Source: Periplaneta americana
Lineage: Eukaryota; Arthropoda; Insecta; Blattodea; Blattidae
Length of the DNA: 64,000 nucleotides
Assembly: GCF_040183065.1 (NCBI RefSeq)
Contig: NW_027185501.1
Location: 2,681,501-2,745,500, forward strand
Reading direction: 5' to 3'
Part shown: positions 41,012 through 52,642 of the stretch, piece after piece
How positions within the stretch are numbered: position 1 is the stretch's first letter
Layout: each line of letters begins with the position of its first letter
Made by a program: the position numbers and the translations under genes
The notes under the pieces: generated by a model
Seen by the model: the letters and a program-made list of their open reading frames with translations, nothing else
What the model was told of the DNA's origin: nothing
Databases searched by the model: none

Positions 41012-43095
41012 GACGTAACCTTTGATAACAAGTTATCCTGGAAACAACAAGTGGAGAAAATTAGCTCCCAAACTTCAAACCAACTGAGGATCCTAAAACG
41101 CCTTCCAGGATGCAAATGGGGATGTGCTCGCTCAACTTTAAGCACTACATATCAAAAGTATGTTCTTCCTGGAATGTAAAACACACAATTGGTCGACTCT
41201 AAGACTGTAAAAATAACTGCTGTGGATGCCATGTTGACCCTCAGAGAGATCCATGCTGTTGTATGAAGAGCTAATCAGACTATCGGATGGTCAATACTGG
41301 TACAAATACGAAAATAAGAAAGAAACCCCAAAACACAACATGGATTTGTGAAGAAAGTACATCAGCTAAAAGAACAATATTCAATTATATCAAATGAACC
41401 CCAACCCATAATACAGAATCCAACTGAAATAGAATCCCATGACTGCTTCACAGACCTAAACCAAAGTGTTTTTAAAAAAGGAACGGACACAATGAGTCTA
41501 AAGCTTTTGGCCTTGGAGACTATCAACAGTAAATACCCAGAACCCGAATGGCTCAAAATATACAGCTACATCTTCACTTTTTATAAATTTAAATTTAACA
41601 GAAGAAATACTGAAATCAGAAGTAAATACTGAAATACTGAAACAATTGTCTTTAGAGACAATTAATATTAGGTACGGTACCCTCCACAAAACTGACTTCA
41701 TTTATACACCGATGGATCCTTGATCTCCAGAGAACAAGGTGCCGGTGCTGGTGTTATGTGCTGTCTCTTCTCACTTTATAGATCTCTTGGGTATGGAACA
41801 ACAAGTTTTGATGGAGAAATCATTGCAATAAGTGAAAGTCTCAGGAATCTTCTATGCCACATCAATAAATTTAAAAATGCAGTTATATTGTCAGACTCCA
41901 AAGCAGCTATTCTATCAATTGTCTCTAAACACACACTTTCATCTCAAACAGCAGCAATAACTAAAATGCTCTCTCAATTAATATCACTCAATAAACGAAT
42001 TGTATTCCAGTGGATACCATCCCATTGTGGAATCCTGGGAAACGAGAATGCGGATGCTTTAGCAAAGAAGGGCAGCACTGCTACTTACAGACCTGTTACT
42101 AAATCTATGTATTACTCTGAAAAGATTTATTAAATCTACATACTTAGACTTCAACAAACAAAATTTGATAACATAATCTCAAGGGAAAAAATGGAACTCT
42201 CTGCATCATAATCCACAGTTAATTCCCGATTTACCACGAAAATCGTCTGTAGCTGCATTTAGATTGGCAACAGGCCATGACTGTTTGGCCAAACACCTGC
42301 ATAGAATTGGAATATATCAGTCCCCTAACTGCCCTTTGTGCAACTCAAACCAGGAAATGGATTCGTAACACCTCAAAATCTGTGCTTCAGTGGCTGGCCA
42401 TGATAATATCTTTGAAAAATATTGGAGTGCAAGAGGTCAAATGACTTTATTGTCAAATGCCTGGCATTAGAAAACAACAACAACTATTTATAAATCCATC
42501 GGATCATTCAAAACAGCGTTTGATGGAGAAATCAAGCCATTCAAACAGCATTAAACCAACTTCTACTGCATCTTGAAAAATTCTCTAAGACTGTCATCCT
42601 GAGTGATTCAAGATCTGCCATAGAATCAATTGGTGCAATTGAGCCTGCTGCATCAGTGGAGATTCATGACTGCTGTGAGACACTGAGGAAACTCAAATTA
42701 GCTCCCTGTGGATCCCTGGACACTGTCACATTTCTGGCAATGAACAGGCAGATACATTAGGAAAAAAGCTGCCATGCTCACTAGTTGCTTCAAATCAGTA
42801 TCATACCATTGCTCTAAACTCTACAAATGAAGGAACAATACCTCATGAGTTTAGAATCAAACTGGAAGACTTTTTTACATGGCCAAGACAAGAAGCTCTA
42901 TCAGTTTGGGTTACTTCAAACGCCCACCTGCATGCTCTGTAATCTGGATGAAGATATGGACAGGGCCCACTTAATGTGATGCCTGGCCCTTCGCAGAACA
43001 GAAACTATTGGGAAGCCTGGATTAAGATAATGAATCAGATGGACAATTGATGACTATTTGTTAATGTTCCATGCCATTAGAGAAATAAATAAATA
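41012..43095 (+). mobile_element. LINE X2 (RNase H LINE), interrupted by LINE Y
   Basis: The left part reads VTFDNKLSWKQQVEKIS, LRILKRLPGCKWGCARSTL (RT thumb) and LLALETINSKYPEPEWLKIY (start of RNase H). After the LINE Y insertion (41589-42486) it resumes YKSIGSFKTAFDGEI, ILSDSRSAIESIGAIEPAAS and WIPGHCHISGNEQADTL, ending in AGAGAAATAAATAAATATT. TTTATAAAT occurs at 41580-41588 and 42487-42495, the duplication of the inner insertion. Many stops and shifts; older than LINE Y. Same general I-like group, different family. Confidence 0.75.
41589..42486 (+). mobile_element. LINE Y copy inserted in LINE X2, 9-bp duplication TTTATAAAT
   Basis: 5'-truncated LINE Y starting at TTAAATTTAACAGAAGAAAT. 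RNase H frame 41720-42133: SREQGAGAGVMCCLFSLYRS, FDGEIIAISESL, ILSDSKAAILSIV and WIPSHCGILGNENADALAKK. A frameshift near 42120 follows, then the decayed C terminus (stop in place of S in MDSEHLK) and the usual TTAGAAAACAACAACAAC end. Very similar to 30250-31334. Confidence 0.88.
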
Positions 43096-43097
43096 TT

Positions 43098-44060
43098 ACC
43101 AATTCCTTTCATGATTTACACCCTATCATAACGTTCACCTCCGAGTCAGCTGTTAACCAATCAATAAACTTCCTAGACCTCAAAACTTTTATAAAACATT
43201 TCCGTTTTAATTTTGACACATACTGGAAACCAACCTTCACTAATCATTCTATACACAGCCTTTCTAACCATCCAGAAACTCATAAAATTAGTAAATTTCG
43301 TTTCCTCATTGATAGATTATTAACTATTTCACTAAGTAAATCTAATTATAATAAAGAATATAATTATATTATCTCTTTAGCCCAAGATAATGGTTTCCAA
43401 AAACATACAGTAGACAGCCTCCTCCAAAAACGTAAGAACAAATTACAAAAAACTCAACACACTTTTCTTGAACCAGTAACCCCTAAAAACATGGACAAGC
43501 ATGACCTACTTTGGACCGATTTCTAACCAATTGAACAACTTCTTCAAAAAACACAATATGAATATTGCCTTCTGCACTAATAATAAATTAAATAACGTCA
43601 TACCTAATAAAAAATTTCATAATAGAGATCGACTTCAAAATAGTGGCATATATATGCTACAATGGAAAAATTGGCCTAGCAAATACATTGGTCAAACTCA
43701 CAGAAATTACCAACCCAGTTTAATGAAAATGTTTCCGATTTCAAATACAGTAAACGAATATCAAAGTTTGCAACCCATCTGATAGAACAAGGTCATGAAT
43801 TAACCAATATAAATAATACACTACAGGGCATTCATCCTATGGGTGACAATCCACATATACATATTGCTGAAGAATTTTATATTTCACAAGCATTAAATAA
43901 TGGTTTATCCCTTCTGAATGAGCAATTCCCAAACATACATAGTCTGCTTTATAATTTAAATTCTCCTTACACACGTGACTTCCGATACTCCAATATGCTT
44001 CTTCCCCCCCCCCCACCCTTCAATTTGATGTTACTTAGTCCTTTTGTAAGCGTAACGTTC
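43098..44060 (+). mobile_element. Penelope-like element, plus copy, with decayed GIY-YIG domain
   Basis: Reads TNSFHDLHPIITFTSESAVN, QSINFLDLKTF, HRFNFD-like YWKPTFTNHSIH, HPETHKISKFRFLIDRLLTI, NIAFCTNNKLNNVIPNK, NSGIYMLQWKNWPSKYIGQT and AEEFYISQALNN. The RT tail with NFLDL and the GIYML...YIGQTHR nuclease mark a Penelope-like element of a different family from 7958-8765. 5'-truncated, with at least three breaks. The poly-C run near 44006 follows the coding part. Confidence 0.8.
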
Positions 44061-46384
44061 GTCAACATTTGTGGCTGAACTTTATACAACAACGGATATA
44101 TTTTCTTTTGCTCCGTCTAGGTAAGTAATTTCTTTATTTAATTGGTTGCCCCCCTTCTTTTCGTGTTTCGTGAATTAACATCATTTGGTTACAAATCATA
44201 AATAATTTTCATTATTAATCCTTTCAATATAGTAAATAAGAATTTGTACATACTTTCAGATTACAAGACCACGCATGTCTCAAGTGTTACTCCAGTCTTA
44301 CCACACATGAAGCTGCATATTCACCTCTCTTCACTACTCTGCCAATTCGCATCAGCATATCGATCTGACATTTGTAAATGCAGCCTTCATGTTAATCTTG
44401 TTATGCAGTCACATTGAATGGTGCTTATGCTATTTATATAGCTTAATCTTATACTCATAAAAGTGGACTGATCATTTACTTTTTAACAATTCTATTCTTG
44501 TACATACAGTTTTTACTGTTTTATGGTACTATTATGAATTTTACTCATTTACTTGTGACTCAATATGTGATATCATAATTCATTATGCATCCGAATCTAT
44601 TTTATAAAACCCATGGTTTCACCGATTGTTTATAATACTTTGTTCATAAGATTTTGTAGGTTAATTGGGGATCTAATGATGGTTCCTTGAACCGAAAACA
44701 TTCATCAAAATGTTAAAATAAAACATTTATGTTATTGTAATATTAATAAAACTTTTGGAATTTCTCACAGCTTATCAGACCCAACATGGTCTTTAAATAT
44801 ACTTTCCAACAAAATACCACATAATCTTTAAAAATTCTAGAACATTCGTAATTACTAACTATATTCAAGAAAACAAAGGAAATGCATGAGTTTAGCTTGC
44901 AGTAAGTCTGTTGCCATTCACAGATTAATTTCAGTGCACTTTAGTGGCAGCAAAAGAAAAGAAATTTCTTGGGACGAAGTGTTAAAACAAGAAGAACCAA
45001 GAAAAACGTACACCCCTTTCCTGTTGCATGGCCATAAAAATATGATTAATTTATAATATGCCTACAGCTCCAAACATTTCTAAGCATGTTGTGCCTATCG
45101 GAAAACGAAGGAATTAAATGGAAAATTCGACCACATGTGCTTAATTATCGCCGCATTGAGTGGAACCTAGGGACGGAGCATGAGATTCAGACATTTTTAG
45201 CACATAAAGAAAGAGATCGCCAAACAAAATGAAAGATTTAATGGTTGGTAACATTAAGGAGTGCACATAATTCACTACTACTGTAACAGCTCAACTTTGA
45301 ACAAGTGGGGAGGGAAATATAAGAACAGGCTGAGGGCGATCTATCTGAAAAATGGCTTTAGACATACAATTTATAACTACTTACGCATAAAACGACTACA
45401 AAGCCCATAAAATATATATCTCAAACATGAACAGCAGCAACTCTTCGTTGTTTCCTCCTCCTCCTCATCTTCTGCTGATGTGGGAGCTGAGGGATAACAC
45501 ACAAGGCCTCGAATGGTCCTGGGTAGCCTGCAAGCAAAATTAACTGCATTCACAGGCTTTCATTGAATGGCATATTAATAGGGTGAGGAGTCATATGCAA
45601 CTGCATATTTTACTGTCCATTTGCAAGTGATGTAAAATCATTTTAAACAGCTGTAATGCAGAATGTTCAAAATCAATTCTACATATTTTTGCATATTTCA
45701 GGTGTTCCTGTACATAAGAGACTGCTGAGCATGCAATGTAGCACATTTTCAGGACTTAGTGGTATAAAGCCCCAAATTAAGATATTTTGTAAAACAATAA
45801 TATTCTGAAATGTTTGTCAGCATATAATATTTTTCTCTTAAATTGTACCCAATGGCGGTAAATTCCTTGCATATGCAGTGTGGGTGTGGAAAAACCAAAA
45901 CCACCACACTATGCTTTTGTTACAAGAAGCATTCCCAAACACCTCTACAAGTTGTAGGCCATTACAATCTCATAATAAAGAGGAATTTTCTCCCCAGCTC
46001 TTTTTGGGACGTACCAGAGATCTCTTCCAATGGGACTGATAGTGAAGCATAGCTTTTGGGATTCTAGGGGATCTCATACATTGCAAATGGCTCATCCATT
46101 TGTTCTCATATTTCTATATGAAATGGAGTATTGATTCTAGACCAAGAGGACTTAAATATAATAGAGGGGTTCAATCGCCGCTAACTCTTTTAACGACACT
46201 ACGAACGCTACCATCGTTTCTTACCAACATTCCGGCACTGAATTCAGATGCCAAGAAATGGACAATGAACATGCGTGCTTTTGGTTTAAGTTGTCAGTCC
46301 TGTTAAGGTAGGAAGGTGAAAGAAAGAACCGAAGGAGAAGGAAGACATCTTGATTTGTCTTGTATCTGTTGTGTACTGTGAAAG
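44061..46384. other. No recognisable gene
   Basis: AT-rich. A short frame at 45843-46052 with CGCGKTKTTTLCFCYKK resembles cysteine-rich tails of some transposon proteins, but is too short to assign. The left end of the P transposon that starts at 46385 must lie in this interval or be lost; no CA-type terminal repeat was found. Confidence 0.4.
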
Positions 46385-46482
46385 ATGCCATCGTATGTGA
46401 AGTGTGAATATTTGAATTATAGAAATAAGAAGGACAGCCACTCAAATAAGTGTTTCTTCAAAATATCGCGAGATAGTGAATG
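46385..46482 (+). pseudogene. P transposon 2, THAP exon 1
   Basis: ATG at 46385 opens MPSYVKCEYLNYRNKKDSHS and NKCFFKISRDSE, matching the MPSYCKC...KFFKIPRD start of insect P-type THAP domains (the first zinc cysteine is tyrosine or shifted here). The exon ends in a good donor (TG|GTGAGT). The split codon with exon 2 would now read TGA, so the copy is dead. Exon 2 supplies YKGWLEAMGREDL, the expected continuation. Confidence 0.7.
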
Positions 46483-46596
46483 GTGAGTTTTCATTTACAA
46501 TAATAGTAATTTTATCACTTAAACAAATGTGATGTACTGTAGATTTTTCTAGTCACGTGCATCATTATAAATTATATAAGATACCGGATACTATTC

Positions 46597-46665
<69 letters not shown>

Positions 46666-46666
46666 T
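46597..46666. repeat. (GT)n(AT)n(AC)n palindromic microsatellite
   Basis: GTGTGTGTATATGTGTATAT runs into AT repeats and then ACACACACACACA, so the whole tract is self-complementary and could extrude as a cruciform. Confidence 0.9.
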
Positions 46667-46739
46667 CTATATATAATAATAAATTTAGCTTCCCTTATGG
46701 AAAGGTTGCCAGATTTGATAAAGCATATTACATACAATT

Positions 46740-46960
46740 TGGAAACACACCTAAAAGGTAAAATGATATACATTTGAAATGGTTAGGAAATCGAATATGC
46801 AAAATGTCAGAAAAATTTACACCTAAGTAGCGTTTGTGATCATTTACAGTTAAGAAAGGGGGGGAAATATCATCAGATAGGTTAGAATGATTTGAATGCC
46901 ATATACCAAGAGAAAAATAATAGTACGGATTGATTGGCATTGATATCTAAACCAATTAAC
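46740..46960 (-). pseudogene. Fragment of a second R2-like LINE, directly downstream of the first
   Basis: The minus strand reads GLDINANQSVLLF, then NLSDDISPPFLTVNDHKRYL, GVNFSDILHIRFPN. This matches the RT palm segment of the neighbour (GLDINVNKSVAINI, NEHVRYLGVNFSDVCIFD) at moderate divergence. It begins within about 15 bp of the 3' end of the first copy in the same orientation, so the two are arranged as a truncated tandem. Confidence 0.65.
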
Positions 46961-46969
46961 AGCCATCGG

Positions 46970-49900
46970 TTAAGATAACTTGAAATTTCCATTATCACTC
47001 CCATACAAATGATTTCTCAATATCTGAACCGATCCTTTGAGGGCACTAATGGCTATTTCCTTCACAATGCTGTGTGTTAGGCCCAAGTTTTTACATTTGT
47101 TGGCAAAGGAGGAGGGTATGGTACCTCATGCTCCCACCATCAGACCTATCACATCAATGTGGGACAGGCTATATTTATCTTTATAGAACGGGATTGTTGG
47201 TTCATAGATCCGTTTCTTTTCACTGTCCACCTCATGCAGTTGATCTGCATGTGTCTCAAATCTGATGGTGGGATCAAGAATATTTGCCGAGTTGTTCTTA
47301 ATGGCAATGATATCAATTCGCCGAACACTTCCTTGTGTGGCTAGTCCCTGCACCTCTTGATGGACTGTAAACCCTACTTCCTTCAGTGCCTCGGCCAGCA
47401 TAGAACAGACAGCATGGTGACGGATGTTGCGAAGGGCCTCACTATAGGGGCAGAAGCCAAGGATATGGGGAAGAGTTTCAATCTCGCTGAGACAGCACCT
47501 ACAGCGGGTACCATTCCGACTTCTACCCGGTACAGCTCGGACCGGAGCGACATAGCCTATCATTTTAAGGGCGTTTATCCATTCCGAGAGCGTTAGACCT
47601 TTGTGATTTCTTATCCAGCTGTTTGCTGGGGGGAACTCTTTGTTAAGAATCACTCCTTTACCCTTTTGTTACAATGTACACCAATTTTCAAATTCTTTGT
47701 CTCTTAAAGCGTCTCTAACTTTTCGAGAGTCCACAAAATTTTCACGATTATTTAAAAAAGAATTAGCAGGAGTTAATTTAAGGCTCTTTAAACATGTTTT
47801 ACTCTCCTCAATAAGGTCCCTAGTGGAAGTAATGTAAGGATCATTAGTTTTGTGTAATACCCTTAAGCCATTAATGTGTTGTAGCATGGATTTCCAGCAT
47901 ACCTTAAAAAGACCAAGACCTTTATATTTACGATGTGTATATATCATAGAATCGGGTGTGTCAGCTGGTAGTTGCAAAATTTCTTTCAGAGTGCTTTTAA
48001 TAATTTTATCAGCGTTATCTAAAAAAGTATTGGGTATTGTTTTCAAGGGTATTGTCTGAAATGTGTAGATTAATGATGGGCAAATTGAGGAATTTAATAT
48101 ACAAAACTTTTGATCAGGATGTAATAAAGGAGACGAAATTAGCAAATCTAATCTAGTTTTCAGGTCGTTTAAAACGGTTTGGGAATCGAATATACAAACA
48201 TCAGAAAAATTAACACCTAAGTAGCGTACATGCTCATTTGCAGTTAAGCATGTGATAGTAGTGTCATCAGAAATGTTTAGTTGATTTGGATGCAATTTAC
48301 CGCGAGAAATATTAATAGCTACAGATTTATTTACATTTATATCTAAACCGTTTGAGAATAAGGTGCTTAGGAAAATATTTGGGGCTAAGCGGGATGAAGT
48401 TACAGGAGAATGGAGAAAGTTACACAACACAGAACTGCACGCATTGTATTCTTCACCTGACATAATTAGGAACATTAAATCCAGACGTTTGAGATGGGCA
48501 GGGCATGTAGCACGTATGGGCGAATCCAGAAATGCATATAGAGTGTTAGTTGGGAGATCAGAGGGGAAAAGACCTTTAGGGAGGCCGAGACGTAGATGGG
48601 AGGATAATATTAAACTGGATTTGAGGGAGGTGGGGTATGATGATAGAGACTGGATTAATCTTGCACAGGATAGGGACCGCTGGCGGGCTTATGTGAGGGC
48701 GGCAATGAACCTTCGGGTTCCTTAAAAGCCATTTGTAAGTAAGTTATATCTAAACCAATAGCTTTGAAACGATCAATAGCATCCTTGCGAGTTCTAAAGC
48801 AGAGTTTTTGTTTTTAGCTATGATAACAGTATCATCTGCAAAACCAAGTACAGTAATAGGTTTTAAACCTGAAACAAGATTGAAACCTTATTTGGCAGCG
48901 ATCGAGTCTTCTGACATTTCATTAAGGATGTGATCAGTACACAGATTGTATAATGCGGGTGAAAGGGGCAATCCTTGCATAACTCCTTTTCGCAAACCAA
49001 TGGGATTAGTTTTTTTATGATTGTTTTCTATTCTAGTGGAATTATTTAGTTGAAGTTTCAAAATTAACGTTTTCAACAAGCTTGGAATAAGCAAGCTATC
49101 TAATGTGTTTGATAGGTGCAAGTTCCCGATATTACTAACGTCAAGGAAAACGAGAGTTGCATCACATTTTTTAGATTTTGCGGACATTGAAGTGGACCTG
49201 AGAAGGGATGTATTAACTATTGTTCCTGGAGAATGTGTAAATCCCCTCTGATGAGGATTGAATTTTATGTATTCCCGAAGATATTTATCGAGGATGCATT
49301 CAATTACCCTACGTAACACGAAACAAATAGTAATTGGTCTCCAGTTTTTAAAGTCATTTTCGTCACCAGAGTTATAAAGGAGAACACTTCTTGCGGTCTG
49401 GAAGCATGGAGGTACGTGCCCAATATGGAGCATTCTTGTAGCTATGGAGGAGATGATTTCTGCAGCAGTATCATCCTTCAGAACTCTCATCAGGACGTGG
49501 TCTGGGCCAGGAGCGGTGTCCACCGCGATTCGAGATATTGAAAGCGCTGACTTGGTGATAGATTTCTGGAATGTTTCATCTAATTCGAGTATTTCTGCTT
49601 CGGTGTAATGGGATGGATATTCTGATCGAATATTGTTATTTGGTTGAGAAAAATTTGAACTGTAAAGTTGTTGCATCTCGCTGACATCTAATTTGCACGT
49701 TGGTTTATTTTGACTCAGTACTGTTCTTATTGCTTTCCGCCATTGATTGAAGTAATCAAATTGTGTTTTCTCATAAAGAAATCTGTTTTTTCTTTTCTGT
49801 CGGTCTCGTTTTGTGGCTCTTTCTGGGTTAGTGGATCTGCTGTAAGTCCTCTGGTTATTTAAATTTTTCTTTAGTTTTCTTGTTTCGTAATATTTCCTGG

Positions 49901-50313
49901 TTGGATGTTTGGGTCCAGGTAGATAATCAATTGCTTCGGATAAGAAAATCAGGAATTGCTGTGTCACATCATCAAACACATTGTCGGATAACTGTGCGCT
50001 AAATTTATCCTTCCAAGTAGAAAGATTTTGTTTGTAGAAAGATAAAGGACTTGTATTAGCAGTAGAGTGGTTTTCAGAATTATTAGTTAAATTATTGGAA
50101 TTGTTCTTCCACACGGTAGTTGAACATTGGGGTTGTTTACGAATGAGACGTTCTCGATGAATATCTGGGTGGGATTTACTAATATGTATGTTGAATTTAA
50201 GGAACATTTTTCACAATAATCACACTGAATTTGATTAGAACTCTGCGTTGGTTACAAGTATCTAAAGAAATATTATTTATGTCGGTTGACTCTTCTCCTG
50301 TTGCAGCCTCCAT
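46970..50313 (-). mobile_element. R2-like LINE (zinc finger, RT, restriction-like endonuclease), outside rDNA
   Basis: The minus strand starts at ATG 50313 and has a C2H2 finger (CDYCE.., then in the next frame FNIHISKSHPDIHRE) and a 439-codon frame (50207-48888) with DTAPGPDHVLMRVLKDD, FKNWRPITICFVLRRVIE, HQRGFTHSPGTIVN, LVFLDVSNIGN and GVMQGLPLSPALYNL. Then follow GFADDTVII, GLDIN-VNKSVAINI (split by a LINE insert at 48350-48743), RYLGVNFSDV, and the nuclease part with CRCC...H...C, RNIRHH, RRIDIIAI and ILDPTIRFETH, ending LVGA-stop-GTIPSSFANK. FADD is the RT catalytic motif and RxD..DPTIRFE the R2/NeSL-type nuclease. About five breaks. No 28S rDNA flanks it. Confidence 0.85.
48350..48743 (+). 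mobile_element. 5'-truncated LINE tail inside the R2-like LINE, 13-bp duplication
   Basis: TTATATCTAAACC occurs at 48337-48349 and 48744-48756. The insert encodes VLRKIFGAKRDEVTGEWRKL, SRRLRWAGHVARMGESRNAY, WEDNIKLDLREVGYDDRDW and RWRAYVRAAMNLRVP (frame open to 48725), then a short tail ending AAGTAAG. The empty site restores GLDIN in the R2-like frame on the other strand. Coding and open, so a recent insertion. Confidence 0.92.
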
Positions 50314-51353
50314 GTAGTAAGAAATATAAAAGATTTGCTTATACTTGACCAAGTAAGGGTCTATAAATTAATAATAATATATGGTATTTGTAAAGTCTCA
50401 TATATCGCAATAGTCTCACCTACAGTATATTCCAAAACTTATATCAGACACAGCACAGAACTATAAAACTTTCATATCACGATATGCAAAACCAATAAAA
50501 CCTGGACGTTGTTGATAAAATGTCTATAGCAACACACAACATTGCAGGAAACAAGGCGAAAAAGTCACTATTTTCCAAAAGTCATTCAATAAATCATTAT
50601 GCGAATACCACTTTGTTTAAAAAAGAATAATTACTATGTATATCTTACATAAAATAAGTCGAAACACCTTAAATGACACTAATAAGTTCACATAAATAAC
50701 GTCAAACTGTTCTGTTTCTCCGATCTCATTCCATGGCCATTCCATAATACATATATGTATTATATTTAATTTCTGTATTATGTATTCATCTAAATTAACA
50801 ATACCACATGGTGGATATTTTTCAAGAGAAGGATCTATTGCAGTTATTCTTTGTACTGAAACTCCGGTACCCTACTGCACACGACACTGATGTTTGATTT
50901 ATCTGGTTTGCTACAATTTTAGAAGTTATTTTCAGTGATTTAAGTAACTTTATTCCGTCATGTGTGATGAGGCAAAGTACAGAATGATAATCACAGGAAC
51001 GCTTGTTCGTATCTCTTTATAAAATCACTCAGATAAAGCAGAAAATCGAAGGGATCAGATGCACTGAGACATGGTAGTTTATACTTAAACCGTTTTACTA
51101 CAAATTTTCAACATATAAAAAGGCTAACCAAAAAAGTATTACAAATGGAGGAATAATTTATATTTTATCTTTAAGGTCACTGGAGCAATTTCTTTTCATT
51201 TTCTAGCATATCCCAGTGATTTTACAAGGTACCACGAAATAGTGTTCCTGTGCTCATCATTTATATTTATATTATATTATATTATATTGTATTATAGATA
51301 CATTATATTATTTATATTTATCCTATTATTTTTATTTCCCTTTTTTATTTCAG
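50314..51353. other. Remainder of P transposon 2 intron 1
   Basis: AT-rich, no coding sequence; ends with a polypyrimidine tract and acceptor before 51354. Confidence 0.6.
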
Positions 51354-51537
51354 ATACAAGGGATGGCTAGAAGCAATGGGCAGAGAAGACCTAAAGGTGA
51401 ATCTGCCCAAGAAATTGCATAACAGCTTTCGATGTGTGTGGACCATTTTGAAGATAAATACTTCACAAGTACCCTCTGCACACATTTGAATAGAGAAGCC
51501 ATACCTTGCAAAGTTCAGGCTATCTCCATCGATCAAG
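51354..51537 (+). pseudogene. P transposon 2, THAP exon 2
   Basis: Reads YKGWLEAMGREDLKVNLPKK, LHNSFRC and, in the next frame, DHFEDKYFTSTLCTHLNREA and IPCK. The W-x-E-x-x-GR and C--HF signatures, with HF-D-YF, are those of THAP zinc fingers. Exactly one frame slip lies at the RCV/DHF junction. The flanking splice sites are well formed. Confidence 0.8.
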
Positions 51538-52302
51538 GTAACCATATACTTCTTAGGTATCATCAGCTTACTTCTAAAACCAAGTCCAAATTTATTATTT
51601 TTTAAAATGCGTCTCCTGATAACACCTCGTTAGTATGAAAATGCTTCTACTTTTTGTATACAACAAATGCATAACAATTGTTAGCTGGGTATAAAAATAA
51701 AAAGTTCTTATGTGCAATTTTCTGAAATGCAGTTACAAGATTTTTTAAAATAAGCCGATGATATTCAATTTTAATGCTTCAGAACTACACACATACAGTA
51801 TATTCTGTCAAAATTGAAGATTATGTAATTGTTATTTATAGGAAAAGATAAGTAGCCTGTATTGGGCTTAGTAGACCCCATAACTGCACCCTCTATTCGT
51901 GGTGTTATAGGCCTGCTTACTCTTACTGTTAGTTTATAATTATATATTTTCTGTTGTTTCGTTTTATACAGATTCTGCGGGACCTAACACCAAAGAGGAG
52001 AAAGATTCGCATCTCTGAGTACAATTGCATCGTTCGAGAGGAAGAATTCTCAAGACTACGCAGAAAGAACCGAAGATACACACTGCCCTAGCATGTATAA
52101 AGAGTAAGGTTCCTGGGCCATTATATCAACCAGTAAGAAATTGTATCTCTTCAGATGCACAGTGTGTACAGAGGAATTGGTGGTCACTAGAAATGAAAAC
52201 AAAGGCTCTTAACATTTATTTACAGAGCCCAAGTTCCTATAGGATGATTAGGAAGTTATTAAATTTCCCTTCAAAGCCTCCATTGCTTAGAGTATTGCAA
52301 AA

Positions 52303-52305
<3 letters not shown>

Positions 52306-52355
<50 letters not shown>

Positions 52356-52549
52356 TTATTTATTTAATCTGGCAGAGCTAAGGCCAGTAGGCCTTCTCTT
52401 CCGCCCAGCCAGACTCTAATTCTAATTGAATACAATTGCTTACATAGTTATTACATTAATATCTAGACCATAAAACAACATGAAAGTAAATAATTAAAGT
52501 TGGATAAGTAATGTTAGTGTGACAATAATAAACATTGGTAAGAAATAGT

Positions 52550-52642
<93 letters not shown>

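Noticed and set aside
45843-46052. Cysteine-rich small protein (CGCGKTKTTTLCFC)
   Set aside because: Too short, no conserved spacing I can defend, isolated; left unannotated as a gene.
46970-50313. 28S rDNA target of the R2-like element
   Set aside because: Both flanks are P-transposon intron and LINE debris; no rRNA sequence is present.
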